Assembly (NCBI GenBank): GCA_036365515.1
Contig: CM070874.1
Location: forward strand, 245,149,430-245,213,429
Direction: 5' to 3'
Length of the DNA: 64,000 nucleotides
Origin: Torymus aiolomorphi
Lineage: Eukaryota > Arthropoda > Insecta > Hymenoptera > Torymidae
Position 1 is the stretch's first letter. Every line of letters starts with the position of its first letter. Positions 17,560 through 28,619 of the stretch are shown piece after piece. The notes below the pieces were generated by a model. That model searched no databases, was not told the origin of the DNA, and saw nothing but the letters and a program-made list of their open reading frames with translations. Position numbers and translations under genes: made by a program.

Positions 17560-17865
17560 CTATGGATCTCTATACGCGTACGAGCGCGTACCTCCCTCCT
17601 TTGCGCAGTGGGTGGCGGTGGTTGGTAAGCATTTATCCAATGACAGATCGCGACGTATACATGCTGTTGGAGCGTGGTGGTGGTGGGGGAAGACCTTGTG
17701 CGAAAAATTATTCTCAAAGAGAAAGATATCTTTGTTTTGAAAATATTTATCGATAAGCGCGATTTTAACGGTGCCTTCGATAAATCGATACATATCGTAG
17801 TTCAAGAGGTATTTTATTACGCGTGAGTTCATCGGTAACACCGGAAATGTACAAGAGAGAAACAC
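17560..17865 (-). CDS. Unrecognised cargo ORF containing the left copy of a duplicated segment
   Basis: The minus-strand ORF carries VIKYLLNYDMYRFIEGTVKIALIDKYF and KDIFLFEN near its start, matching the ORF at 17829-18029, then an unrelated Pro/Thr/His-containing tail. Family unknown. Upstream of VIKYLL it differs from the other copy by a 1-nt indel, so the left copy may be the broken one. The same DNA also reads openly on the plus strand, so strand choice is tentative. Confidence 0.35.
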   Translation of the reverse strand: MFLSCTFPVLPMNSRVIKYLLNYDMYRFIEGTVKIALIDKYFQNKDIFLFENNFSHKVFPHHHHAPTACIRRDLSLDKCLPTTATHCAKEGGTRSYAYRDP

Positions 17866-18009
17866 GATCTATTCTCAAAGAGAAAGATATCTTTGTTTTG
17901 AAAATATTTATCGATAAGCGAGATTTTAACGTTGCCTTTGATAAATCGATGCATATCGTAGTTCAAGAGGTATTTTATTACGCTTGAGTATTCGGTAACA
18001 GCGGAAATG
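17711..18009. repeat. Tandem duplication, ~162-bp step
   Basis: 17711-17847 and 17873-18009 are about 90% identical, starting TTCTCAAAGAGAAAGATATC and ending in GGTAACA(C/G)CGGAAATG. Several differences fall at synonymous positions in the minus-strand reading. Confidence 0.9.
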
Positions 18010-18029
18010 AGGTCATCAATTTTAGTCAC
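17829..18029 (-). CDS. Unrecognised cargo ORF containing the right copy of a duplicated segment
   Basis: The open frame reads TKIDDLISAVTEYSSVIKYLL followed by NYDMHRFIKGNVKISLIDKYF and KDIFLFEN. It has no ATG at the N-terminal end (GTG in the first position), so it may be an exon or fragment. Family unknown. No matching TATA/initiator was found. Confidence 0.35.
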   Translation of the reverse strand: MTKIDDLISAVTEYSSVIKYLLNYDMHRFIKGNVKISLIDKYFQNKDIFLFENRSCFSLVHFRCYR

Positions 18030-18106
18030 GTACGTGTAGATAAGTTTTGTTCAATAGAGAGAGCGGCGCGGGCGGCGGCGGCGCGCGCGCGGGACTAGCA
18101 TCTTAC

Positions 18107-18292
18107 CGCGTCGACAAGCTGGACGACCGCGGGGATGAGCTGATTCGCGCGGAGATGAGCGTATCATCGCGGTGGTCAGCTGATTTCCGCGGTCATTAGC
18201 ATATACCGACCCGCGTGTAAGTATATTTACCGCGTTGATGAGTGAACTTTCGCGGGCATTAGCCTACCGTCGCTGGTAAGATATTTACCGCG
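18107..18292. repeat. Degenerate CGCG array with ~20-bp period
   Basis: CGCG recurs at 18107, 18128, 18146, 18168, 18188, 18212, 18231, 18251, about 18270 (CGCT) and 18289, spacings 18-24 bp. It is commonly followed by ATGAGC or ATTAGC and an AT-rich half unit. Units are not identical, so this is iteron-like rather than a simple satellite. Confidence 0.75.
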
Positions 18293-19042
18293 CGTTTATT
18301 TTTTCGACGTGACCTGCAGGTTTGATGTGGCTCTAAATCAGTAAATGTATTTCGGCTATAGCATGCTATCGCATCTCTTCGTTGTTCCGATATTCGTAGT
18401 TGCCTTATCGCTATTAATTCTAAGAACTCCAGAGTATTTCAATTGTGTTCTCATGGCACGGAAAATACTCGCACGAGAAGGCACGTTTCAACCTGCACAG
18501 CATGCGATAACGTCGCCCGTGTCGGGGTTACTGGCAAGAGTGAAATACTCTTCGTCTTGCCTCCTTTGTATGAGTCACTTCAATAATTATTATATCTAGG
18601 GTTTCCATCGACGCCGCCACTCTTATGGTTTGTATATTCAGTTAACCAAAACAGTATTTTGATTTAGCGGGTAAAATTACATGAAATACTATTAAGTTTT
18701 GTGAGTCGTTGTCAGGAAACGATTGCCATGAGAACACAATTGAAATACTCTGGAGTTCTTAGAATTAATAGCGATAAGGCAACTACGAATATCGGAACAA
18801 CGAAGAGATGCGATAGCATGCTATAGCCGAAATACATTTACTGATTTAGAGCCACATCAAACCTGCAGGTCACGTCGAAAAAAATAAACGCGCGGTAAAT
18901 ATCTTACCAGCGACGGTAGGCTAATGCCCGCGAAAGTCCGCTCATCAACGCGGTAAATATACTTACACGCGGGTCGGTATATGCTAATGACCGCGGAAAT
19001 CAGCTGACCACCGCGATGATACGCTCATCTCCGCGCGAATCA
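18141..19042. repeat. 0.9-kb palindrome (318-bp arms, ~265-bp loop)
   Basis: 18141-18458 is nearly the exact reverse complement of 18724-19042. The arms contain most of the CGCG array. The loop 18459-18723 holds no recognisable gene. Arm identity is very high, so the inversion-duplication is recent or maintained. The plus ORF at 18345-18599 crosses arm and loop and is not supported as a gene. Confidence 0.92.
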
Positions 19043-19104
19043 TGTAACATGTGGTTGTGTGGGTATGCGCCCAATCTCGAAAGCACGCATCATGCTTCAA
19101 CGCG

Positions 19105-19242
19105 ATGCAGCAGCAACACCAACAGCCGCAGCACCAGCAAGAACCCGAGGTGAATAAAAATGCACAAGTAGGAGGTGACTTTGAGTATCACAGACTATAC
19201 TCAGTAAACGAGGTAGAAGAAGTAGAATATATACTACCGTAA
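19105..19242 (+). CDS. Short Gln-rich ORF of unknown nature (45 aa)
   Basis: MQQQHQQPQHQQEPEV start, then an acidic/Tyr-rich end (EYHRLYSVNEVEEVEY). No domain, no promoter of the common type. Included only because it is the last open frame before the right TIR. Confidence 0.2.
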   Translation: MQQQHQQPQHQQEPEVNKNAQVGGDFEYHRLYSVNEVEEVEYILP

Positions 19243-19388
19243 AATGTAGAATGTAATAGTAGAATGTATATTACCGTATAAAGTTTTTAATGTAAAATTA
19301 ATACTATACTTTCGCAATATAATTGAAAACGGAGCGTATTTTTATTTTATTACCTTTTTAAATTTTGCATTTTTTAAATAATATATAT

Positions 19389-20203
19389 TTGCAGTCGTTA
19401 GAGACTTTCATTCCCTCATAATGGGTCAAACCGTTGCTCCCGAGCAACAGCGACTCATACAAAACGATTCAAAACAGTCGCAGTGGAAAAAATATTCAGA
19501 AAAAATTTCCACAAACACGTATTCTTTGCCCGAGCAAAAGGGTTATAAAAAGTTTTAAATGGTTGCATAATAGTTTTTAATGGTTATAGTAGATAAGAAC
19601 CGCTGGCCGAGAGCAGCAGGCTGACAAGCAGCAGGCCGCCGACCGCTGGCCGCCCGCCGCCGACCGCTGCCTGTTTGCAGTAGCAGGCTGGCCGCTCGCC
19701 GCTCGCCGCCCGCCGCTGACCGCCCGCCGCTGCGCAGCCGATGTGCGCAGTCGTCTGGTCGCGGGCTGTCACCCGCCGACAGCAAGGTGCCCGCATGTTA
19801 TGGGTTATTGTCACCTCCGTACAATTGCGGGTGGCCCAAAAACCCTAGGCGGGTTCTGGATCAACAAGTCACGACTTGTTATGGGTTATTGGTGCCCCGT
19901 ACAATTGCGGGTGATCCAGAAACCCTATGCTGGTTCTGCATCAAACAGGTCGTGAAATGGTGGGAGGGGGAGAGGGGAGGAGAGGGGATCCCAAAAAAGC
20001 TATGCTGGTTCTGTATCACCACGCCCTGAAATGGTGGGAGGGGGAGAGGGGAGGAGAGGGGATCCCAAAAAAGCTATGCTGGTTCTGGACCACCACGCCC
20101 TGAAATGGTGGGAGGGGGAGAGGGGAGGAGAGGGGATCCCAAAAAAGCTATGCTGGTTCTAGACCACCACGTGGTGGTCCAGAACCAGCATAGCTTATCT
20201 ACT
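19389..20203. repeat. Right terminal inverted repeat of the Polinton (815 bp)
   Basis: Mirror image of 2228-3054, lacking 12 bp near 19430-19432. Ends CTTATCTACT. Confidence 0.97.
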
Positions 20204-20209
20204 TATAAT
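20204..20209. repeat. Right 6-bp target-site duplication of the Polinton
   Basis: TATAAT, identical to 2222-2227. Confidence 0.95.
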
Positions 20210-21777
20210 AAATGAAAGTCAGAGGGATAGGGACAGACAAAGTTAGTTAGACAGATGTATAGAGATAAGAACAGTATCGGAGTGACAGATATTTTCATAA
20301 TTTTCTTTAATACTATTGGTTACGGTTGGTTTAGGTATACTAAAATCTTTATAACTTTTGTCTTCAGTTTTCATTATTACTTAAAATATGCGATGGAGAA
20401 TTATTTTCTTTATTTTCTTTGAAATCATCAGAAAAAAAATGTTCCAATTTTTCCAAGATCAAACTACTTTGAATGTTTTCTGCTAAAGTGAACCATACAG
20501 AGAATTTACGTAATTGAAATGGAAGCACTACATTGGTTGCTTCTTCAAAAATAACGTAAATTTGAAAATTACCTTTTATTAGACACATAGCAAGTGCTGC
20601 CTCTTTATAAGGTTAATATCATATGTTATTAAGAGTTCGTATATCTTCGAAAGAAGTAACACCTTTTCCATGGTTTAGTAATAATTTTAGAAAAAATCTC
20701 TCGTTATTTTTTGGTGATACGATATTTAATCGACCAATTGATTCAAATTTTTGAAACCGTTGACTTTTTTTCCATGATTCGATTTAAAAATATAATATCA
20801 AGGAATTTCAACATATTTAATTTTTCTAGCAGTTTTATGTATTTTATTTAATTTAAACCATGCCGATAAAGTCGTTTCTATATTACACAAAACTTCAGAT
20901 TCTTTATTCTCTTCAAAAACAATTTTTTGTTTTTTAAGAGAATAAAGTTATTGTTGCTCTGTGTGTACAGCAAACCGCATAACGGCATGGCTTCTGCCGC
21001 ATAAAAAAAATTCTTATAGACGCCTCAATTTTCACCTGAATATTTACCTGATTTTTTGAAGTGATGAATCAAAGAAATAAGACTATTACATCGCCGCAGG
21101 GTGTATTATTAGAGTAGTAATAAATTGTATTGAAGTGCGACGATACTCATAAGTCTTGACCTCGTACAAATGTGTGGCCCTCGGCCTCCTTGAGCTCTGG
21201 GTCTTGTAGCAGGTGTGATGTCTGCAGCTGCGTGGGGTCGTCTAGGCGGTGATGAGTGTTACGGCTGGTATGACTGGCGTATCGAGAGTTAAGCCGTCTC
21301 TGTTTTCCTTCGAAGTCCAGCTTGCTCGTTTTAGTTCTAAGACCGATTTGCTCGTTTTTCTTCAAAGTTCTGCTTCCTGTATTTTTCTGTTGGAGTTTTG
21401 GATATTGGTTCGCCCTCTTCCAATATCTTAACTCGACTAAGCGTTGTGCTTTCATTGTTCAGCCTTCTTATATCCGATTTTTACGTACAGAGAAGTTTCT
21501 TGACTATTATCTATTGAAAGCTCCTGCTTTGTTTAAAACAAAGCCATAAAGATATTTCCTGACTTTCTTTGGAGACACCGATTCTTTCCCAAGAAAAAGC
21601 TTCCCGCAAAGGATAAGTGGCCTAGTTTCATACCTCCTGATGTATCTATTTTCACACTTGACCCTAGATAGCGGGTTGCTCCCACCAACTAAAAAGTGCG
21701 ACTGCCACTTTCCACTTAGCTCAACCAGAAAGCGAAAAATATTTATATTTTTTATTATTAATACATTCTGAATGGGA
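20210..21777. other. Intergenic, no recognisable gene
   Basis: GA-rich tail of the insertion site to about 20290, then AT-rich sequence. Short ORFs at 20364-20588 (-) and 21147-21549 (both strands) have no recognisable domain. Nothing else supported. Confidence 0.5.
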
Positions 21778-22668
21778 GAAAATCATCCCCGGAAGTTCAT
21801 CCCTCCTCCAAAACAGTGTATTATACATTATCAGTAATTTATACTATTACGCAACATTTTCTCTAAAATTTACTCACTATTTGTTATAAAATGACAATAT
21901 TATCCACGGTTTTTGGTTCGTGGGTGTTGCAATCCTAATTTTTTGGAAGCCCTATGGGAAAAGTTGATAGAACTCATTAAGATTGCTTATCGATTTAAAC
22001 GGTGAATCTTATTGTCCATTCCATTTTTTTCAGTAGGACTCGATAAAATGCAACGAAATAGATATAGATCGACATAGAGCAATAAAACTCTATACGAAAA
22101 AATTACAATTTAAGTCACTGAAATTTCAAAACCTTTACCAACTTACCAACCTCCTTTACCAACCTTTACCAACCTTTATCGACTTTTACCAACTTTTTCC
22201 AGCAGGGAGGGTAAATGTGTTTTTTATTATTTTTTTCTGAAAAAATTGCATAAATAATCAAAATGTAGTGAGATTAAGTTTTTTTTTCAAAAAAATAATA
22301 AAAACTAAAGTTACGTGTTGTAGAAAAATACAAAATGAAATGATAACTAATGTATTATTCAATATAAGTCGATAAAACTCGATATGAAAAATTACAATTG
22401 AAATCAATAAACTCAAGGTCTTGAAATTTCATTGACTTCAATTGTAATTTTTTCGTATGGAGTTTTATTGAACTATGTCGATTTATATCTATTTCGTTGC
22501 ATTTTATTGAGCCCTACTGAAAAAAATGGAATTAACAATAAGATTCACCATTTAAGTCGATAAGCAATCTTATTGAGTTCTAACAACTTTCCCCATCAGG
22601 GCTATAAATTAGTGACAACATATAATACACTGTTTTGGAGGACGGATGAACTTCCGGGGATGATTTTC
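21778..22668. mobile_element. Foldback/MITE-like element (~890 bp)
   Basis: The left end GAAAATCATCCCCGGAAGTT is the reverse complement of the right end (22649-22668). Further inverted blocks match inward: CAAAACAGTGTATTATA, the AACTCATTAAGATTGCTTATCG region near 21975 against 22555-22585, and the TCGATAAAATGCAACGAAATAG region near 22040 against 22480-22510. No ORF. A terminal duplication was not resolved. Confidence 0.75.
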
Positions 22669-23235
22669 ACCCCTTCAAAATCTACTTTGAACCTCTAAAA
22701 AGTGGTTCAAAGTACGATCCATTGAATTGGTTAAAATGAAGACAGTTTTTTACCGTTTTCTTACACTGTTTTTGATTAATTATAATTTCCTGAAAAATTT
22801 ATATTTTTTAATCAAGTCAGAGCAAAATTGAGCTACTGCTGTCTATTTTTATAATCTTTTTCACTCGTTTTCGTATCATAAATACTTGCAATGTAACAGT
22901 CAATTGAAGAGACCTCATTTTTTAACGAAATAGAGGATATTTGAGATTAGATTGTCCATATCTCAAGAAAAAAGGCCTATGAGATGGAATGAGAAACACT
23001 GAGCTTTATTTCTAGATACCAGAAATCAACTCTCAAATGCCCGGCGAAATTCCCGAAGAGTGTGTACGTTCCTTGTGACAGGAATAATAGGAGATGGTTT
23101 CGCAATAAATACTAACGACAAGTAATATTCCATACAATCTCAATTTATTCATTGATGACTTGAACAACTTAACCAGATAATTAAAAAAACGGAACTTGGC
23201 GTATGCAATGTCGCGCACTTCGGTACACGACCTGG
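22669..23235. other. Intergenic, possible LINE remnant
   Basis: No gene recognised. 23033-23235 may be downstream sequence of the adjoining truncated LINE, but no conserved motif was seen. Confidence 0.35.
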
Positions 23236-24137
23236 TTATCGGAAACGGAGGGCTCTGCTCTCTATGGAGATTTCGGGGCACTTAACGGGCCGATTTCTCG
23301 GCGATAACGCGATGGGACGGAAGTCCGATGATGATGATGGCGCTGATTTCTTCTTCAGTGGGATCAGCTGTGCCTTTTTCCAGGCCTCAAGAAACGTACC
23401 ATTAAGCAGCGAGAAGTTAAATACTTTAACAAGCAAAGATCCCACTGAAGGTAGAGCTTTGGCTATAACACTTTGCGGATATCATCCTCCCCTCGAGCCT
23501 GAGAAGAGAAATGGGAAACCGCCAAGACAAAATCATTAAAAGAAACAGGACTGAAGGAGAACCCATCAGTCGGCTAGGTTTCCAGCATACTCAAGGCATC
23601 GTCCAGATTTTCAGTGGAGGAGCATGACACCTGCGCAAAGTGTTTGTTAAGCGCCTCTAAGGAGAAGCCATGGAGGTCATTCACCACTTTCGGAAGAAGT
23701 CCAAGAAAGTACCCCTTGCGGTCAAGGGTTTCAGTAATCTTGTTGCTGATAAAATTGGAGCGCTCACGTGATGTCGCCTCCCAGATTTTCTTGCGCAGCC
23801 CGAGAAATTCATGCAGAAAATAAGGATCAGGAGTCCGCTTAAACCGTCTTAAGGCAGCATTACGTTTTCGTCGTAAAAGAACCAAGTTCGCATCAACCCA
23901 AGGGGGTTGACGCTTTTTGGGCGTTGCAGTCTTTTCAGGTGCAATAATATTAATGGTCTCTGTTAGATTTTCACTAAGGCAGTGCAGTAATATTTGTAAA
24001 TCGGGCAAGCTCGCGTCAAACGGCGACCAGTCACAATTAGCCAACATGGAGTTCAAAACTTCCGTGTTTATCTTATTAAATGATCTGTATGTGAATGACT
24101 CACTAATAGGACTAGGACTGCTCAGATCAAGAACCAC
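23236..24137 (-). pseudogene. LINE A: ORF2 linker and start of reverse transcriptase
   Basis: 23574-24137 gives the region between endonuclease and RT (Trp-x-Ser/Asp rich, PPWVDANLVLLRRKRNAALRRF typical of the pre-RT linker). 23236-23445 continues in another frame with the start of RT (LNGTFLEAWKKAQLIPLKKK, DFRPIALSP), then runs into unrelated sequence. Catalytic FADD-type motifs are absent. Confidence 0.85.
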
Positions 24138-24790
24138 ATTAATGATGTTATGCTGATTGTGATAGGGGCCAGTTGATTGTCAGATGATAGAATTGTGGTG
24201 TTTATGTCGACGAAAATTACATCCATCCAGGTACCAGAATGCGTGGCAAAGTACGTTGGCCCATGATCTACTACCTTTAACCCCAATTCGCTGGCCAGAT
24301 CAAGGAGGTACCTAGCATCATTCGAGGCGGAAAGTAGATTCACGTTAAGATCTCCCATAATGATTTTATTATTATAATTATCACTGTGTAGTTTTAAGTC
24401 ATTCAATAACGGGGTAGAAGTTTTTCTAAATGGTACGTCAGGAGGACTGTAAATAACACTGACAAAAAGAGGATTAGACTTTCCAGCTTGAATGGTATCC
24501 ATGAGGTACTCAGGTATGAGGGGCTTAGCCTTCTTGACTGTGGAATCCGACTGTGCCAATCTCGTGAATTTATATGCATTTTTATAAAGAGCAACCCCCC
24601 ACCTTGTAAATTCCTGTCCTGCCTGACCAGCGAATAGCCGTCGATAATTAAAAGCTGTTCATCAAATATAGGGCCAAAACGCATCTCAGCCACGCCAAAG
24701 ATGTCATAATACGGATTGTCCAGGAGGAACTGCCTGATCTCCTCAATGTATGATTCAAGTGCGCACGCATTGAGGAAACCTACCCTTAGA
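24122..24790 (-). pseudogene. LINE A: apurinic-like endonuclease fragment
   Basis: Two frames carry the fragments IDGYSLVRQDRNLQGGGLLFIK (24403-24693) and VSVIYSPPD...IIMGDLNVNLL...WMDVIFV (24122-24559). GDLNVN and DVIFV are endonuclease/exonuclease/phosphatase motifs. At least one frameshift separates the parts. Confidence 0.85.
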
Positions 24791-24834
24791 CCCTTCGCAG
24801 ACTTATTAGCTAAAGGAACATCTCCTCCATTTAG

Positions 24835-25999
24835 TCAGTCTGTTTGATTTGAGGCTGAGGATATTCCTACACTAACGGATTGGCAAGATTTCGCAATAGC
24901 GCTGAGATCTGCGGCCAACGCAAATACATGCGCCTTATCACCATCATTCCACTTGGCCAAGAAAGAGCCCTTCCGGTGCCAGATGTATGTAAAACCAAAG
25001 CCTTCGGCAACCTTTTTCAAACCTTGAAAAATATTAAAAGTATTCATAGTAAAGGCTTCATTTATGTAGATGTTTGTATTGATGATCTTAGAACGGTCAG
25101 CTTGGCCAAGGATTGATAGGTCGAGGTCGCATGTGTTCAATAAATTAACGCTTTTTTTTTTGTCACAATTATTTTTTTCACTATATCATGAGATCGCATT
25201 CTTACAAAAAGTCGAGGGGGGCAGGTGTTACTTGTGATATTAGGGCTACCCCTCTCTTTCCGAATGGCGGTGCGACAGGTTACAATATCCTCAGCCGTGA
25301 CTGTCGGAAGAAGCGGATTCAAAATAGCAACAGCAGTTTTTGTGTGATCAAATTCAGAATCATTAATGATGTTAGTTAACACAAGTTCACAGTTGCTATC
25401 TGAAGGTAGCTTAAGCTGTGCTTTAGACGCGTGTACAGTTGACGACGAAAGTGACTCGATAATGCCGACATTAGAATTGAAATTAGTTTTAAATACATTG
25501 TCTGGAGACCTAGTTTCAGATGTTTCAATATTTTTGATAGAGCATTGTCTGCAGCCTTCAGAGTACAGACCACTGTCATAGTTAGACAGAATCTGTGCCA
25601 TAGAGGAGCATGATACTTCAAGGGCATTCAATTTTCTTAACATTTCGTCATTTTTAGAAGAAGTTATAACAATCACAGTTTTTAGAGCAACACAATTCTC
25701 GAGAAGCAGCCTGCAGTCAGCATTTAAGTTATTTAGCAAGATATTCTGTTTTCCACAGTTTCTTCGAGAGCAGAGACCCTCGTAGCCAACCTCCCGCTGT
25801 CCACAGTGTCAGCACCTGTTAGCACAGCAGGGAGACTGGGAGACGTGAGACTCCAACTCTCGAGAGATTTTAAATCGCCAAGCTGCCACTCGAGCATGTC
25901 GAAACGTTGAAATAGAAATTCCAGAGTGCTAACCGGGATAAGAACATTTGTTACCCCCATCAGGTCGGCGATCCGATTCGCCTCCTCTTGCGGTGACAT
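24835..25999 (-). pseudogene. LINE A: ORF1 middle and FP25K-like C-terminal domain
   Basis: 25137-25739 is a Ser/Asn-rich ORF1 middle with coiled-coil features that ends in the start of the FP-type domain (RLFVRMRSHDIVKKII). 24835-25140 continues it: KIINTNIYINEAFT, YIWHRKGSFLAKWND, typical of the Baculo_FP-like domain in LINE ORF1 proteins, which binds nucleic acid or other ORF1 chains. 25733-25999 holds the upstream coiled coil. Confidence 0.8.
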
Positions 26000-26228
26000 C
26001 GCTGCAGTAGATACATAGCCTGGAGAGATTGTCAGTCAGATTGGGTTGTCGTATGGGCGCTTGAAACGCAGCAACTCGCTCGGCAGAAATGGAAGTGTTG
26101 TTGTTGGTGGTGTTGTTGATGTTGTTGTTGTTGATGGTGTTGCTAGAGTTGTTCATCACATCATCGTTGTTGTTTGCGATGTGCTGAAGGTTGGGCTTGA
26201 CGAGTCATTGAACATTTTAGTTGAAGCC

Positions 26229-26531
26229 TTAACCGCTGCAACCAGACAATGCTGGCGTAGACGATAATAGCGGTGCCTTGGGCAGGTGTTCGAGTGACTT
26301 TGTCATGTCCTTGTCCTTCACGGCTTTCTTGATTAATATAGACTGTGTGCGTTGGAGTTTACACACATTACAAATGTATGCGCGAGCAGCGAGAGTATTA
26401 TTCAGCAACTTCTCGACTGGAGTCATAATTCGACATATTTCGTGATAGTTTTTTTTGCACTCGGAGCAGGTCCTGATAATTGCATTTTTCCTATGCACTT
26501 TTTTACAAATAGCACAAGATTTAGGAGCCAT
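26229..26531 (-). pseudogene. LINE A: ORF1 N-terminal PHD-like zinc finger
   Basis: 100-residue frame with CAICKKVHRKNAIIRTCSEC, then C-x-YHEIC and CNVC: a Cys4-His-Cys3 order as in PHD fingers of LINE ORF1 proteins. It ends at a stop; the next ORF1 segment follows in another frame (an Asn/Thr/Ile simple-repeat stretch at 26080-26160). Confidence 0.8.
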
Positions 26532-26759
26532 TTTAGTGGAAAATGGATAGTTTCTCGAAAGGAAGAAATTCTATTGTCGGTTGAAGTGTGGCGAGAAATT
26601 CAAATTTGAATATAGCCAGGTCGCGGTTTGTTTTGATTAGATTGATGTGTATGACAAACTATATGAACTGGCTTACATAGTTAAGTGGCGCGAATAAGTT
26701 ATTGACCTCTGAAATTTTTGACTGGAAACTGAAATGGGCGGAGCACCTGGGCGGTTAAA

Positions 26760-28092
26760 AGGAGATTCATAGCCTCCTACTGGGCGTGTATGAGGATCTC
26801 CGGCTTTACATGAGGCCTCGGGCTGCACATGATCCTGTGGCTTTTTACCGCTGTGCTACGCTCCAGGTTGCTTTATGGGGCTATAGCTTGGGAAACCAGG
26901 TGTAAGCGAAAGGGAGACACTACGATAGTAATGGACTCGATGTAGGGCCTGATGCTCAGAGGCATTACGAGAACGCGTGCTTCAGTACCCCTGAGAGCTA
27001 AGGAGAGGCTGCTTGGCATTCCGCCTCTGAGACTGGTGATCAGGGCAGAGACCTACAGAGCAGAAACACGAGTTATAAGTGACCCGAGAAGATGGCAATA
27101 TTGGGATAGGGAGCTGGTGGATGTCGCTGGAAAGGATCTGATAACTTTTGGTAGGGATAGGACACCTAAAAAGTTTGCCTTTGGCAGGAACTTGGAGGTG
27201 ACCATTCTTGAAAGGACTGTGTCGAGGTTGCCCTCAATCAGGAAGACTTTGTCTGGTACACGGATGGCTCTACGAGTGAGGTGGGTACTGGGGTGGCGGC
27301 ATGGATAAAGCTGGCGGCACGACTGAGCTTGTACTTTGGCTGGACTCGCATGTCACCGTTTTCTAGGCAGAGGTAAGAGCAATAAGGGAATGCGCAGAAA
27401 TCATGACCTCGGACGGGTTAGAGGGGAACCGGATCACCATCTGCTCGGATAGTCAAGCGGCACTTCGTGCAGTGGGGGCTGTGGAGTTTCGCTCGGAAGA
27501 GGCGTGGTGCTGCAGGGTAACATTAGATAGGTTATCCTCCGTGAACAGAGTTATTCGGTATTGCGTACCAGGGCACGCAGGAGTAATCGGCAATGAAAAG
27601 GTGGATCGACTGGCAAAAAGAGGCGCGACTCGATGCTGGGCGTTGTACCGCAGAGTACCAATGGCAGAGAGCGTGTTGAAAGGGGCGCTTGACCGTTGCA
27701 CAACTACGAAGACAACAGAGGAATGGCAGTGCTTGACGAACTGCAGACAGGCAAGGCACCTCTTGGGAGAAGAGACTCCAACCGCTTGGTGTAAGGAGAT
27801 CCTGAGGCTCCTCAGGAGGAACATCGAAGCAGCGGTAGAACGGTTGTCAGTCCACTGTGAGGTTGAATACCACCAATATAGATTAGGTCTAGTGAATACG
27901 GATCGGTGCAGAAGATGTGGGGAAGAGGAAGAGACCTCAGCTCACCTTCTGTGTTGCTGCCCAGTGATGGTAGCAATCAGACAAAGCGTTGGGGATTCTT
28001 CTTGCTCGAACCACACGATCTTAGGGAACTTGATTTAGCATCGGTATGCAAGGCGATCGTACTGATCAAAGCAAAGTTAGGTAGTGGGTGTT
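26760..28092 (+). pseudogene. LINE B fragment: C-terminal part with RNase H and zinc knuckle
   Basis: 26952-27308 carries ...RLLGIPPLRLVIRAETYRAE, a post-RT thumb-like region. Around 27255 another frame gives YTDGSTSEVGTGVAAW, the first RNase H motif. 27403-28038 continues with CSDSQAALRAV and PGHAGVIGNEKVDRLAKRGA, and finally a Cys/His knuckle CRRCGEEEETSAHLL. The RNase H places it in the R1/I/LOA-type group. RT catalytic motifs are missing and frames are broken, so it is a 5'-truncated dead copy. Confidence 0.85.
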
Positions 28093-28104
28093 AAACCAGG
28101 GGTA

Positions 28105-28533
28105 AGTACAATGGGCCGCGGCCTGAGGACTAGGAAGGCAAAGTCCCCTAAAGGGGCCGCTGAACGCCCCGCTACCACTATGACAACCCGAGAACAAAAC
28201 TCAAATTCATACTCTTGCTCAATTGTTGTAAAACTTTCGTCAAACTGTATACGTGACACTGTGTTGTCCAAAACTTTTAAACTTACGGGTATAGACTGCA
28301 ACTCACTTTTCAGGTATGGTGGTTCCGCATACATATTCATTCGGCTTCTCCGGCCGAAAATGGTGTACAAGTTGTGGCGCTCGGCTGTGGAAGCACATCG
28401 TAAATTAGATTATGCTAAATCTGTAGTTAGAAACCTTAACATTTTCATGCGTGAAATACTCGAGTCACCTCTTATCCCAATCTTTACTGAACGCGATCTC
28501 GAAAATCTACCTCTCAGGCAGGTTCAGCCATGA
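28105..28533 (+). pseudogene. LINE C: ORF1 C-terminal (FP-type) fragment
   Basis: The frame contains SAYIFIRLLRPKMVYKLWRSAVEAHRK, LDYAKSVVRNLNIF and a terminal PLRQVQP. The RLLRPKMVYKLW segment resembles the nucleic-acid-binding part of LINE ORF1 proteins. The upstream part of ORF1 is absent. Confidence 0.65.
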
Positions 28534-28619
28534 CTACGACAAAATCGCTCGGATGTAGCTACTTCTATTCTCGTGGATCACATCAATATAAACGGACTCG
28601 ATACTAATTTTTCGCTATT

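Larger units (their letters stand above)
23236..26540 (-). mobile_element. Non-LTR retrotransposon A (CR1/Jockey-like), 3' truncated
   Basis: Reading leftward: ORF1 with a PHD-like finger and FP-type C-terminal domain, then apurinic endonuclease, then the linker and the first part of reverse transcriptase. RT stops right after its early conserved block (LIPLKKK...DFRPIALSP) at about 23290, so the catalytic RT and 3' end are missing. Several stops and frame changes show that it is dead. Confidence 0.88.

Noticed and set aside
18345..18599. Plus ORF in the 0.9-kb palindrome
   Set aside because: Runs across palindrome arm and loop, has no recognisable domain and no promoter.
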